In this document: piece by piece, positions 1 to 6,188 of the stretch | Layout: the number at the start of each line of letters is the position of its first letter | How positions within the stretch are numbered: the first letter of the stretch is position 1 | The notes under the pieces: model-generated | Database searches by the model: none | Told to the model about the DNA's origin: nothing | The model's input: only the letters and a program-made list of their open reading frames with translations | DNA from: an uncultured Pseudomonadota bacterium | Lineage (GTDB): Bacteria > Pseudomonadota > Alphaproteobacteria > Rs-D84 | DNA length: 10,191 nucleotides | Direction of reading: 5' to 3' | Assembly (NCBI GenBank): GCA_947303165.1 | Contig: CAMYXE010000013.1 | Span: forward strand, 1 to 10,191 | Position numbers and translations under genes: made by a program

Positions 1-755
1 GAAAAACCATTTTCAATAACTACAATTGGCACATATAAATACCGCATCGCACGCAACGAATAAAAACCGAAATTAACAAAGTATGCGCGTAACATTCCCG
101 GCGTTTTAAAGAAGGCAATTGCATTACGAAATAATGCCCGAACAGTTCGACGAGGGCTCATCGGTTTAATCTGCTTATCTTCTTGAATTAAACGAAAATA
201 CTTAAAGAACATCCATGCCGCCAAATAAATAGCTGATGACAAAAAGAACGCGGACCTATTGCCATAACGCGAGGCCACAGCAACCGCCAACATTGGTGCG
301 AGCAATGCCCCGACATTCGTCCACAAATGATAACGAGAATTTAACCGTGCCATTCCTGTATTGCCAGCAAAATCAGACATAAACAACGGTATTAAAAGTG
401 CGGTCAAGGTTATTGCAAAACCGCTTGTATAGTCCAACACAATGAATGTTCGTGGCAACACGGAAAAACCCATCATCGCGTAACAAACCACCAACATCAA
501 CAGTGCGAAATAAAAAACCTTTACTTTGGAAAATTGACGAAATATTTCCTTTGCGAACAGTGCCACAATCATACAGAACACAGAATAAATCGCGACATAA
601 ATACCAACAACAGCGGAACTTTTAAAAATTTCCAATATAACCAATGAATACACCGCATTATAAATACCATCGGCAAACCCAGTAAACAACCCCAGGTTTG
701 CGAACGAAAATCCGCTAATTGAACCGCGTGCAGAAATATATCTATCCTTGGCCAT
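1..755 (-). CDS. MFS transporter, N-terminal part (cut by window edge)
   Basis: The frame is open from an ATG at 753-755 to the left edge (251 codons), so the C-terminal half is missing. The protein is strongly hydrophobic, with predicted membrane segments near residues 13-43, 47-68, 79-97, 103-126, 142-162 and 168-188. A basic cytoplasmic loop (189-222) and a seventh segment (about 223-247) follow. This six-plus-six layout is that of the major facilitator superfamily. The stretch LWTNVGALLAPMLA (144-157) resembles the TM5 region of MFS carriers, but the usual GxLaDrxGrk motif between TM2 and TM3 is not recognisable. The start is supported by a purine-rich AAGGGAAGAG site at 761-770. The family is a reasonable call; the substrate (sugar, drug, amino acid or other) cannot be read from this part. 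Confidence 0.8.
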   Translation of the reverse strand, partial: MAKDRYISARGSISGFSFANLGLFTGFADGIYNAVYSLVILEIFKSSAVVGIYVAIYSVFCMIVALFAKEIFRQFSKVKVFYFALLMLVVCYAMMGFSVLPRTFIVLDYTSGFAITLTALLIPLFMSDFAGNTGMARLNSRYHLWTNVGALLAPMLAVAVASRYGNRSAFFLSSAIYLAAWMFFKYFRLIQEDKQIKPMSPRRTVRALFRNAIAFFKTPGMLRAYFVNFGFYSLRAMRYLYVPIVVIENGF

Positions 756-783
756 ACTCTCTCTTCCCTTGGTATCGCCAGTA

Positions 784-812
784 ATAATATCACAAAAAAG
801 GAAAAATCGCAA
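784..812 (-). promoter_or_regulatory. Putative sigma70-type promoter of the MFS gene
   Basis: On the minus strand TTGCGA (807-812), a 17-base spacer and TATTAT (784-789) lie just upstream of the transporter. TGA directly before the -10 box gives an extended -10 form. The -35 box abuts the T-rich tail of the secB terminator, so the two genes appear to be separate transcription units. Judged by eye from box matches only. Confidence 0.45.
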
Positions 813-825
813 AAAACATAAAAAA

Positions 826-843
826 CGCACTCTTTCGAGTGCG
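826..843 (-). terminator. Intrinsic terminator downstream of secB
   Basis: A 7-bp stem (CGCACTC at 826-832 with GAGTGCG at 837-843) closes a 4-base loop. On the minus strand it is followed by a T-rich tract (811-825). It lies 10 bases past the secB stop codon. On the plus strand only TTTT follows, so it mainly serves secB. Confidence 0.85.
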
Positions 844-853
844 CTTTTAGAAA

Positions 854-1291
854 TTATTTTGCTTCGGCTTTTTGATTACGTTTCTCATACAAATCTGCGA
901 AATCAACCACCTGCATCGTGAATGGTGGGAATCCAGATTCTGCGGTCAAACGTGTCACCAAAGCACGAACAGACGGGAACAATAACGTTGGAACATCAAT
1001 CAACAAAGTACGTTTTTTGACATCTTCGTCTTTTTCTTCTTCCATTTGAACCAAACCAGAATAAGTTGCCTCTATCAAAAAGATAGATTTACCATCGGCT
1101 TTTAATTTCGAATGAATTTTTGTCACCAAGTCAACCATAAACAAATTCTTTTCAGAACCCTTGACCTGCATATCAATGTTTATTTCCAATTCGGCCTGGC
1201 CATTGTCTTGTTTAAAGAATAAATCTGGGACATTTGGGCTTTCAAAAGAAATGTCTTTAAGAAATTGAGATATAATATTGAACTTTGCCAT
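854..1291 (-). CDS. secB: Protein-export chaperone SecB
   Basis: SecB is a tetrameric cytosolic chaperone that holds precursor proteins unfolded and passes them to SecA for Sec export. The 145-residue length is close to the family norm of about 150-165. The N-terminal block DISFESPNVP (13-22) matches the alphaproteobacterial SecB signature. The C-terminal block containing LLFPSVRALV, GFPPFTMQ and DFADLY (103-135) matches the conserved end of the domain. The tail is short and charged. AGGAG lies 8 bases before the ATG. The gene is monocistronic, divergent from mltA, and ends at a strong terminator. A secB-mltA neighbourhood is common in alphaproteobacteria. No truncation or missing core block is seen. 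Confidence 0.95.
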   Translation of the reverse strand: MAKFNIISQFLKDISFESPNVPDLFFKQDNGQAELEINIDMQVKGSEKNLFMVDLVTKIHSKLKADGKSIFLIEATYSGLVQMEEEKDEDVKKRTLLIDVPTLLFPSVRALVTRLTAESGFPPFTMQVVDFADLYEKRNQKAEAK

Positions 1292-1327
1292 TGCGATTGC
1301 TCCTTTTTTTATGACTAGTTTTATGAT

Positions 1328-1355
1328 AATATAGCATTAAAGGAAAATTTTACAA
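1328..1355 (-). promoter_or_regulatory. Putative secB promoter
   Basis: On the minus strand TTGTAA (1350-1355), a 16-base spacer and TATATT (1328-1333) precede secB and would give a leader of about 30 bases. The opposing mltA promoter must lie in the same 82-base gap. The best plus-strand match is an overlapping TGATAATAT at 1324-1332, which has no convincing -35 box. Confidence 0.4.
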
Positions 1356-1373
1356 GTGGGGGAATTAAATAAA

Positions 1374-2480
1374 ATGATTTACAATATTCACAAATGGCTT
1401 TTGCGCGGCTTTTGCGCCGCAATTTGTGGTTTTTTCTTGGCTTCGTGCGATTTGTCAACGCCGACACACACTGGCGATGATTCTACAATTCCATCGGCAA
1501 ACCTTAAAAAAGTGTCTTATTCGGACCTGCCCGGGTGGGACAAAGACGATGTTAGATATGCGCTACAGGCGTTTCGTAATTCCTGCAAAGCAAACATTCA
1601 ATACAAAGGACGCGTAGTTCCAGACAAGGCCCTGTTTGAAGAAAAATGCAATATGTTGCCCAGTGCCAGTGCTGATAATGAAACCGTCCGTGCATGGTTT
1701 GAATCAAATTTCCAACCATACAAGGTATACAACGACAACGGCACAACCAAGGGAACCTATACCGGATATTATTCGCCGGTTATCCCGGGTTGCAAAACCA
1801 AAACAGCGGAATGCAACGAACCATTGATGGGCATTCCAACAGACGGGCGCAATTACAAAGGTGTTCCCAAAAAGACCATTGTCGAAAACAAAATAGGACG
1901 CGTTTTATATTGGGCCAACATAGTTGACGTCCAAAATATTCAAATTCAAGGCAGCGGTATGTTGAAATTGCCCGATGGCAAATTGGTAAAACTGAATTTT
2001 GCCGCCGTAAACGATATGCCATTTAAATCTATTGGTGAACAAATACGCAACAAAGGCATCCGTCCCGAAGGCGGTTATTCGGCCGATGCTGTTTGGACAT
2101 ACCTGAAAAAAAATCCTAAACTTGCGCGTGAAGTAATTTATAATAACCCACGATATGTGTATTTTTACGAATCGGTTCCCCCAGATGTAATCGGCAAACT
2201 TGGGACACCACTTTCGAAAATACGCAGCGTCGCAATGGACGATTCGCTATACACATTGGGAATGCCAGTATATATTGATACAAACCTTTCCAATGGGCAA
2301 AAGTTTCGCCGTCTTATGATTGCCCAAGATACCGGCAGCGCAATTCGTGGATGGGTACGTGCCGATATATTCTTTGGCAAAGGCGACGAAGCATACAGTT
2401 ATGCACACGGCCAACACGCCCAGGGCGAAATGTATATCCTGATGCCGAAAGAATATAGTTATGTCAAACCAAAAGAATAA
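1374..2480 (+). CDS. mltA: Membrane-bound lytic murein transglycosylase A (lipoprotein)
   Basis: MltA cleaves the MurNAc-GlcNAc bond of peptidoglycan with formation of 1,6-anhydro-muropeptides. From the ATG at 1374 the product is 368 residues, close to E. coli MltA (365). Residues 1-25 form a lipoprotein signal: basic N-region, hydrophobic stretch and lipobox LASC with Cys25 as the lipidation site. The MltA domain shows GYYSPVIPG (132-140), QGSGMLKLPDG (192-202) and SIGEQ, then NPRYVYFYE (258-266). The C-terminal 3D domain keeps its three aspartates: Asp289, Asp319 in QDTGSAIRG and Asp331 in RADIFFG. GGGGGAA at 1358-1364 favours this ATG. A GTG at 1356 would add six residues and weaken the signal peptide. 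The residue after Cys25 is Asp, and Cys72, 92, 140 and 147 lie in the exported part. First gene of an operon with the DUF721 gene and ruvC. Confidence 0.93.
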   Translation: MIYNIHKWLLRGFCAAICGFFLASCDLSTPTHTGDDSTIPSANLKKVSYSDLPGWDKDDVRYALQAFRNSCKANIQYKGRVVPDKALFEEKCNMLPSASADNETVRAWFESNFQPYKVYNDNGTTKGTYTGYYSPVIPGCKTKTAECNEPLMGIPTDGRNYKGVPKKTIVENKIGRVLYWANIVDVQNIQIQGSGMLKLPDGKLVKLNFAAVNDMPFKSIGEQIRNKGIRPEGGYSADAVWTYLKKNPKLAREVIYNNPRYVYFYESVPPDVIGKLGTPLSKIRSVAMDDSLYTLGMPVYIDTNLSNGQKFRRLMIAQDTGSAIRGWVRADIFFGKGDEAYSYAHGQHAQGEMYILMPKEYSYVKPKE

Positions 2481-2802
2481 ATTGGAAAACTATTTTGAAA
2501 ATCATACGTCACGACCACAAACTATCGCGGGCGCACTTGGCGGGTTGATGAAGGCATTTGGTGTGCGTGCATCAGATTCTGATTTGGTGGCACGATGGCC
2601 AGATATCATAGGTCTGGAAATATCAAACATGGCGGATATATGCGCAATAAAAAAGACACGTGATGGAATGTATAATATTGTCCTGCGTCCACGAAATCCG
2701 GCGTATACACTGAAACTGTCATATATGACCGGAGAAATAAAAGACAAAATTAACAGATATTTTGGTACCGCCTGTGTTGGTAAAATAAGTTTTAGGAAAT
2801 AA
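2461..2802 (+). CDS. DUF721 / DciA-like protein (short)
   Basis: This 113-residue cytosolic protein matches the DUF721 family. Its pattern is an N-terminal helix with LGGLMKAFGV (26-35), the central WPDIIGLEIS (46-55), a basic strand region with IVLRPRNPAYTLKLSY (73-88), then INRYFGTACVGKISF (97-111). Some DUF721 proteins (DciA) load the replicative helicase DnaB where DnaC is absent, so a replication role is possible but unproven here. It is only the minimal domain, with no C-terminal extension. The start lies inside mltA (20-base overlap), suggesting translational coupling; a weak GAAAGA precedes it. The next in-frame Met, at residue 30, would remove part of the domain. ruvC begins four bases after its stop. 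Confidence 0.8.
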   Translation: MSNQKNKLENYFENHTSRPQTIAGALGGLMKAFGVRASDSDLVARWPDIIGLEISNMADICAIKKTRDGMYNIVLRPRNPAYTLKLSYMTGEIKDKINRYFGTACVGKISFRK

Positions 2803-2806
2803 GAAT

Positions 2807-3298
2807 ATGACGACACGTATTTTGGGCATAGACCCCGGACTTTTACATACTGGATGGGCAGTAATTGACACCGCAGGCGCGGAACGGCACTATGTAGCAA
2901 GCGGTGTTATATTACCGAAAAAAACTGGTAAATTGGCCGAAAGACTTGCCATTATTTTTAACGAAGTCACCAAACTATGCGAAACATTTGAACCAAACGA
3001 ATGTAGTATGGAAATAACATTCGTAAATAAAAACCCGACAACGACGCTTATTTTAGGACATGCACGCGCGGCGGCAATGGTTGCCGTTGCAGTAAAAAAT
3101 ATCCCGGTTTTTGAATACGAACCAAATAAAATAAAAAAAATTTTAACGGGCGCGGGTCACGCCGATAAAACCGCGGTAGATAAAATGGTACGCATATTGC
3201 TGCCCGTTGCAAAACCAAAAACAAGTGACGAAAGCGATGCCATCGCAATCGCCCTGGCCCATGCAAATACAACAAACTTTGCAAGATTTATTAAATAA
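2807..3298 (+). CDS. ruvC: Crossover junction endodeoxyribonuclease RuvC
   Basis: RuvC is a dimeric, metal-dependent resolvase that nicks Holliday junctions after RuvAB branch migration. The 163-residue product has the full RNase H-like active site: Asp9 in GIDPG, Glu69 in SMEITF, and Asp141 and Asp144 in DESDAIAIALAH. The spacing of the last three matches E. coli RuvC. The conserved LGHARAAAM (83-91) and ILTGAGHADK (112-121) segments are present. AGGA lies upstream of the ATG. It is third in the mltA-DUF721-ruvC operon, four bases after the DUF721 stop, and ends at a strong hairpin. In many alphaproteobacteria ruvC is followed directly by ruvA and ruvB. Here an inverted yebC separates it from ruvA, so ruvC is transcribed with the cell-wall gene instead. 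Confidence 0.95.
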   Translation: MTTRILGIDPGLLHTGWAVIDTAGAERHYVASGVILPKKTGKLAERLAIIFNEVTKLCETFEPNECSMEITFVNKNPTTTLILGHARAAAMVAVAVKNIPVFEYEPNKIKKILTGAGHADKTAVDKMVRILLPVAKPKTSDESDAIAIALAHANTTNFARFIK

Positions 3299-3322
3299 AA
3301 ATCCCCCGAAACGGGGGATTTT
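3298..3322. terminator. Bidirectional terminator between ruvC and yebC
   Basis: An inverted repeat with a GC core (CCCCCG/CGGGGG) and A/T flanks forms a stem of about 10-11 bp around the loop AAA (3309-3311). It starts at the ruvC stop codon and lies 18 bases from the yebC stop. Its A- and T-rich arms let it serve both convergent genes. Confidence 0.88.
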
Positions 3323-3339
3323 AAATACCGATAAATATT

Positions 3340-4056
3340 TTACGCTGCGCCAGTAAACACTTTTTGCACATCGTCATTATCATCCAAGGCATCAACCAAC
3401 TTTTCAACCTTTTCCCATGTTTCTTCGTCTACATCCATTGGCATATTTGGAATCCATGTCAATTCTGCACTTTCTGGTTCACCCAATACATCAGCAATTT
3501 TCTTTTGAACGGTCATGAAATCATCTGGCTTGGTTGTGATGATAAAGCCTTCTTCGGTGGGTTCCAAATTATCGGCGTCCGCATCCATAATGATTTCCAT
3601 CATTTCATCTTCGGTTTTACCGACTGATGCTGGATACAAAATTTGTCCTGCACGGGTAAACATAAATGCAACACTGCCCTCTTCGCCCATATTACCACCG
3701 TGTTTAGAAAAGATATTACGAACCTCTGGCACAGTACGACGCGGATTATCTGTTAACGCCTCGACAATAATCGGCACCGCACCTGGGCCGTATCCTTCGT
3801 ACCTAACTGCAACATAACTTTCGGTATTCGAACCCGATGCCTTTTCAATTGCACGTTTGATATTATCATTTGGCATAGAATTTTTACGCGCCTGTAAAAT
3901 TGCCAAACGAAGGCGCGGGTTGTTATCGGGATTTTTATCGCCAAGCTTAGCCGCCATAGTAATTTCACGCGCCAGTTTTGTGAACAAACCACTGCGCGCC
4001 GCATCCGCCAGACCTTTCTTGTGCTGGATATTATGCCATTTGCTGTGTCCACTCAT
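3340..4056 (-). CDS. yebC: YebC/PmpR family (TACO1-like) protein
   Basis: The start is taken at 4054-4056, giving 238 residues beginning MSGHSKWHNIQHKKG, the signature N-terminus of the family. A longer frame starting at 4128 would run into ruvA and adds unrelated residues. AAAGG lies 7 bases before the chosen ATG. Further family blocks are LFTKLAREI, NPRLRLAI, MPNDNIKRAI, VRYEGYGPGA, ALTDNPRRTVPEVR, KHGGNMGEEGSVAFMF and the C-terminal DDNDDVQKVF. Members were described as transcriptional regulators, in some cases of ruv genes. More recent work links the family, including mitochondrial TACO1, to translation through difficult sequences; which applies here is not visible. It is convergent with ruvC and divergent from ruvA, inverted relative to the usual yebC-ruvC-ruvA order. 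Confidence 0.95.
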   Translation of the reverse strand: MSGHSKWHNIQHKKGLADAARSGLFTKLAREITMAAKLGDKNPDNNPRLRLAILQARKNSMPNDNIKRAIEKASGSNTESYVAVRYEGYGPGAVPIIVEALTDNPRRTVPEVRNIFSKHGGNMGEEGSVAFMFTRAGQILYPASVGKTEDEMMEIIMDADADNLEPTEEGFIITTKPDDFMTVQKKIADVLGEPESAELTWIPNMPMDVDEETWEKVEKLVDALDDNDDVQKVFTGAA

Positions 4057-4059
4057 AAT

Positions 4060-4088
4060 TTGACCTTTTGATTCAATTAGATTAGAAT
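4060..4088 (+). promoter_or_regulatory. Putative ruvA-mnmE promoter
   Basis: TTGACC (4060-4065), a 17-base spacer and TAGAAT (4083-4088) each match the sigma70 consensus at five of six positions. Transcription would start near 4095, about 16 bases before the ruvA ATG, with AAGGA at 4100-4104 in the short leader. The -35 box overlaps the yebC leader. A weaker opposing pair on the minus strand (TTGTTA at 4105-4110, TCTAAT at 4081-4086) could drive yebC. Confidence 0.6.
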
Positions 4089-4110
4089 AATATGCACACA
4101 AGGATAACAA

Positions 4111-4686
4111 ATGATTGGAAAATTGCAAGGTATTGTTGATTATATCGGTGATGGGTTCATAATTTTGATGGCTGGACCCGTCGGATACAAGGTTTACACC
4201 CCTGAAACATTTACACCAAAGTCCACTGTTTCATTATGGATCGAAACGGTTGTCCGCGAAGATTCAATACGTTTATTTGGCTTTTCAACTGTATCGGGGC
4301 AAAATCTATTTAATATGCTAACTGGCGTATCTGGTGTCGGGCCCAAGGTAGCACTTGCTATTATGGGCACAATAAAAACAGATACTCTTATGACCGCGAT
4401 TGCAACCGGGGATGCGAAGACAATCGCAACTGCGCCCGGGGTTGGTAAAAAGGTCGCCGAGAAAATAATTGTTGAATTAAAGTCCAAGGTCGGCGGTGCA
4501 TCATTTGATTTTGGTGCATCCAATTCGGGCGGTGTGTTGCCTGACCTGCTTGCTGCATTGGAATCTTTGGGATACCGCCGTATGGACGTTGTAGATTTGG
4601 CCCAGAAGTTGGTTTCACAAAATCCAGACGCCGATGTATCAAAACTTGTTCCAATGGCATTGAATGAAATAAGTGGCAATAAATAA
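4111..4686 (+). CDS. ruvA: Holliday junction branch migration protein RuvA
   Basis: RuvA binds four-way junctions as a tetramer and recruits the RuvB motor. The 191-residue protein has the expected three parts. The N-terminal OB fold begins MIGKLQGIV and carries the acidic pin VRED (48-51). A double helix-hairpin-helix region has GVSGVGPKVALAI (72-84) and APGVGKKVAEKIIVELK (108-124). A flexible linker leads to the small RuvB-contacting domain III with LLAALESLGY (146-155). AAGGA lies 6 bases before the ATG. The stop overlaps the mnmE start by one base, so the two are probably translationally coupled. ruvB, the functional partner and usual next gene, is replaced here by mnmE. Confidence 0.95.
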   Translation: MIGKLQGIVDYIGDGFIILMAGPVGYKVYTPETFTPKSTVSLWIETVVREDSIRLFGFSTVSGQNLFNMLTGVSGVGPKVALAIMGTIKTDTLMTAIATGDAKTIATAPGVGKKVAEKIIVELKSKVGGASFDFGASNSGGVLPDLLAALESLGYRRMDVVDLAQKLVSQNPDADVSKLVPMALNEISGNK

Positions 4687-5987
4687 TGAATAACAATGAT
4701 ACAATTTTTGCGTTATCAAGTGGCCGCGGTAAATCCGGCGTTGCGGTAATACGAATCGCGGGGGATAGCCTTAGCGCATTTGCAAAAAAAATTACTGGTC
4801 GCGCTACATTGGCGCCCCGGCATGCATATTTTAAAAACCTGACAGATGATAAAGGTATTATAATTGACCAATGCGTTATCATCTATTTTGCCGCACCACA
4901 CAGTTTTACCGGCACAGATATTATAGAAATCCATTCACATGGTGCGCCCGCGGTTATAGACAAGATTTTTGAATACCTGCGTTCAAACAATATGCGAACC
5001 GCAACCCCTGGGGAATTTTCACGTCGTGTATTTTATAATGGGAAAATGGATTTATCAGACGTTGATGGTTTGGTGTCATTACTTGATGCCGAAACAGAAA
5101 AACAACGCGTCGCCGCATTAAAATCTATGATGGGTGGCGACAGTGCTATCTATGAAGATTGGCGAAACCAAATGTTAAAAATCTCGGCATATGCGGTTGC
5201 CATGACAGATTACGATGCCGATGATTTACCTGCAAACATATCAGACACAATTTTTCAAAACATAAAATCGCTCTATACGGCGATTTCCGCCGCATTGAAT
5301 AAATATAAAATTTCACGTGCAATCACATGCGGAATAAATATTGCAATTGTTGGCGAAACAAATGTTGGCAAATCATCATTGTTTAATGCCATACTTGGAA
5401 CAGCGCGTGCAATTGTTTCCGACATTCCCGGCACAACGCGCGATATTGTGTCCGCAACATTGGATATTGATGGATACAAAGTAAACATATCTGATACCGC
5501 GGGCCTGCGCGAAACAATGGACAGCATTGAACAAATTGGTATAGAACGCACCGCAAACGAAATAAAAAATGCGGATTTAGTAATTCATGTAATTAATCCA
5601 TTCGATTCGTATCAACAAATTGCTGATAATGAGATTTTTGTTATCAACAAATCAGACATAACCGAATCGCCATATATTCCAAACGCAATTTATACATCTG
5701 CGAAAACAGGTATGGGAATTTCGGAATTAATACGCGAAATAACAAAACGCATAAATGAAATTGCGGGTGCAAACGAATCGGTATTAATGATAAATGCACG
5801 CACATATGGTTTAATCAAAGATGCCGCATACGAATTAAAAAACGCAATAGAAATATCAAACGGCGATTACGACATACTCGCAGAACACGTCCGATATGCC
5901 GCCGACGCCATTGGAAAAATACTTGGTGTCATCGGCACCGAAGAAGTCTTGGATATGACATTTTCACAATTATGCTTGGGGAAATAA
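4686..5987 (+). CDS. mnmE: tRNA U34 modification GTPase MnmE (TrmE)
   Basis: MnmE with MnmG installs the carboxymethylaminomethyl group on wobble uridine 34 of certain tRNAs. The 433 residues (E. coli has 454) contain the N-terminal folate-binding domain with TPGEFSRRVFYNGKMDLSD (107-125). Within the helical domain sits the G domain: G1 GETNVGKS (223-230), G2 loop PGTTRD (248-253), G3 DTAGLRET (270-277), G4 NKSD (321-324) and a G5-like TSAK (338-340 region). The C-terminus ends in CLGK, supplying catalytic Cys430. DAETEKQRVAAL (134-145) is typical of alphaproteobacterial MnmE. All key motifs are intact. In alphaproteobacteria mnmE usually neighbours mnmG, rsmG and parAB; here it follows ruvA, overlapping its stop as TAATG. 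Confidence 0.95.
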   Translation: MNNNDTIFALSSGRGKSGVAVIRIAGDSLSAFAKKITGRATLAPRHAYFKNLTDDKGIIIDQCVIIYFAAPHSFTGTDIIEIHSHGAPAVIDKIFEYLRSNNMRTATPGEFSRRVFYNGKMDLSDVDGLVSLLDAETEKQRVAALKSMMGGDSAIYEDWRNQMLKISAYAVAMTDYDADDLPANISDTIFQNIKSLYTAISAALNKYKISRAITCGINIAIVGETNVGKSSLFNAILGTARAIVSDIPGTTRDIVSATLDIDGYKVNISDTAGLRETMDSIEQIGIERTANEIKNADLVIHVINPFDSYQQIADNEIFVINKSDITESPYIPNAIYTSAKTGMGISELIREITKRINEIAGANESVLMINARTYGLIKDAAYELKNAIEISNGDYDILAEHVRYAADAIGKILGVIGTEEVLDMTFSQLCLGK

Positions 5988-6037
5988 AAAAGGAACGTCA
6001 TCCTGAACTTGATTTATTCGTCATCCTGACGCCACTC

Positions 6038-6062
6038 GTCATCCCGGGCTTGACCCGGGATC
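6038..6062 (+). repeat. Complete 25-nt palindromic unit A
   Basis: GTC followed by an 8-bp stem (ATCCCGGG 6041-6048 with CCCGGGAT 6054-6061) around the loop CTTGA (6049-6053), then C. It is the GC-rich version of the unit. Confidence 0.75.
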
Positions 6063-6093
6063 TCTGCGATTTATTCCGCGGCGGTGACGAAGG

Positions 6094-6118
6094 GATCCTG
6101 AATCAAGTTCAGGATGAC
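6094..6118 (-). repeat. Complete 25-nt palindromic unit B, inverted
   Basis: Read on the minus strand it is GTC, stem ATCCTGAA/TTCAGGAT, loop CTTGA, then C: the same architecture and loop as unit A. The three differing stem positions are all base-pair-preserving. Its first 18 bases recur in direct orientation at 5997-6014, and its first 10 at 6020-6029. Confidence 0.75.
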
Positions 6119-6144
6119 GATGTTTTTCTGATTCGGTTTTATAT

Positions 6145-6174
6145 AAAAAACGGTCGCAACCGCGACCGTTTTTT
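6145..6174. terminator. Bidirectional terminator between mnmE and the acyl-CoA synthetase gene
   Basis: Stem CGGTCGC (6151-6157) pairs with GCGACCG (6162-6168) around loop AACC. Six A on the left and six T on the right extend the stem and give a T-tract on either strand. It sits between convergent genes and ends 14 bases before the synthetase stop codon. Confidence 0.9.
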
Positions 6175-6188
6175 ATTAACACTAATCC

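Larger units (their letters stand above)
5996..6119. repeat. Palindromic repeat cluster with perfect 19-bp terminal inverted repeats
   Basis: Bases 5996-6014 and 6101-6119 are exact reverse complements (19 bp). Between them are two complete hairpin units (6038-6062 and 6094-6118) and further partial copies of the GTCATCC start at 5997 and 6020. The cluster begins 8 bases after the mnmE stop and ends before the shared terminator, in the 3' untranslated space of mnmE. It resembles GTCATCCCGGG-type intergenic repeats seen in alphaproteobacteria. No transposase gene is present; the nearest analogy is REP or MITE-like elements. Confidence 0.8.

Noticed and set aside
569..793. 74-codon minus-strand frame over the start of the MFS gene
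   Set aside because: It is out of frame with the transporter, has no family resemblance, and crosses the promoter and ribosome binding site.
1356..1373. GTG start for mltA six codons upstream
   Set aside because: The ATG at 1374 has a better-placed GGGGGAA and gives a standard lipoprotein signal peptide; the GTG start would put acidic residue and extra length before it.
4057..4128. Upstream extension of yebC
   Set aside because: It adds 24 non-conserved residues and overlaps the start of divergent ruvA; the MSGHSKW start has a good ribosome binding site.
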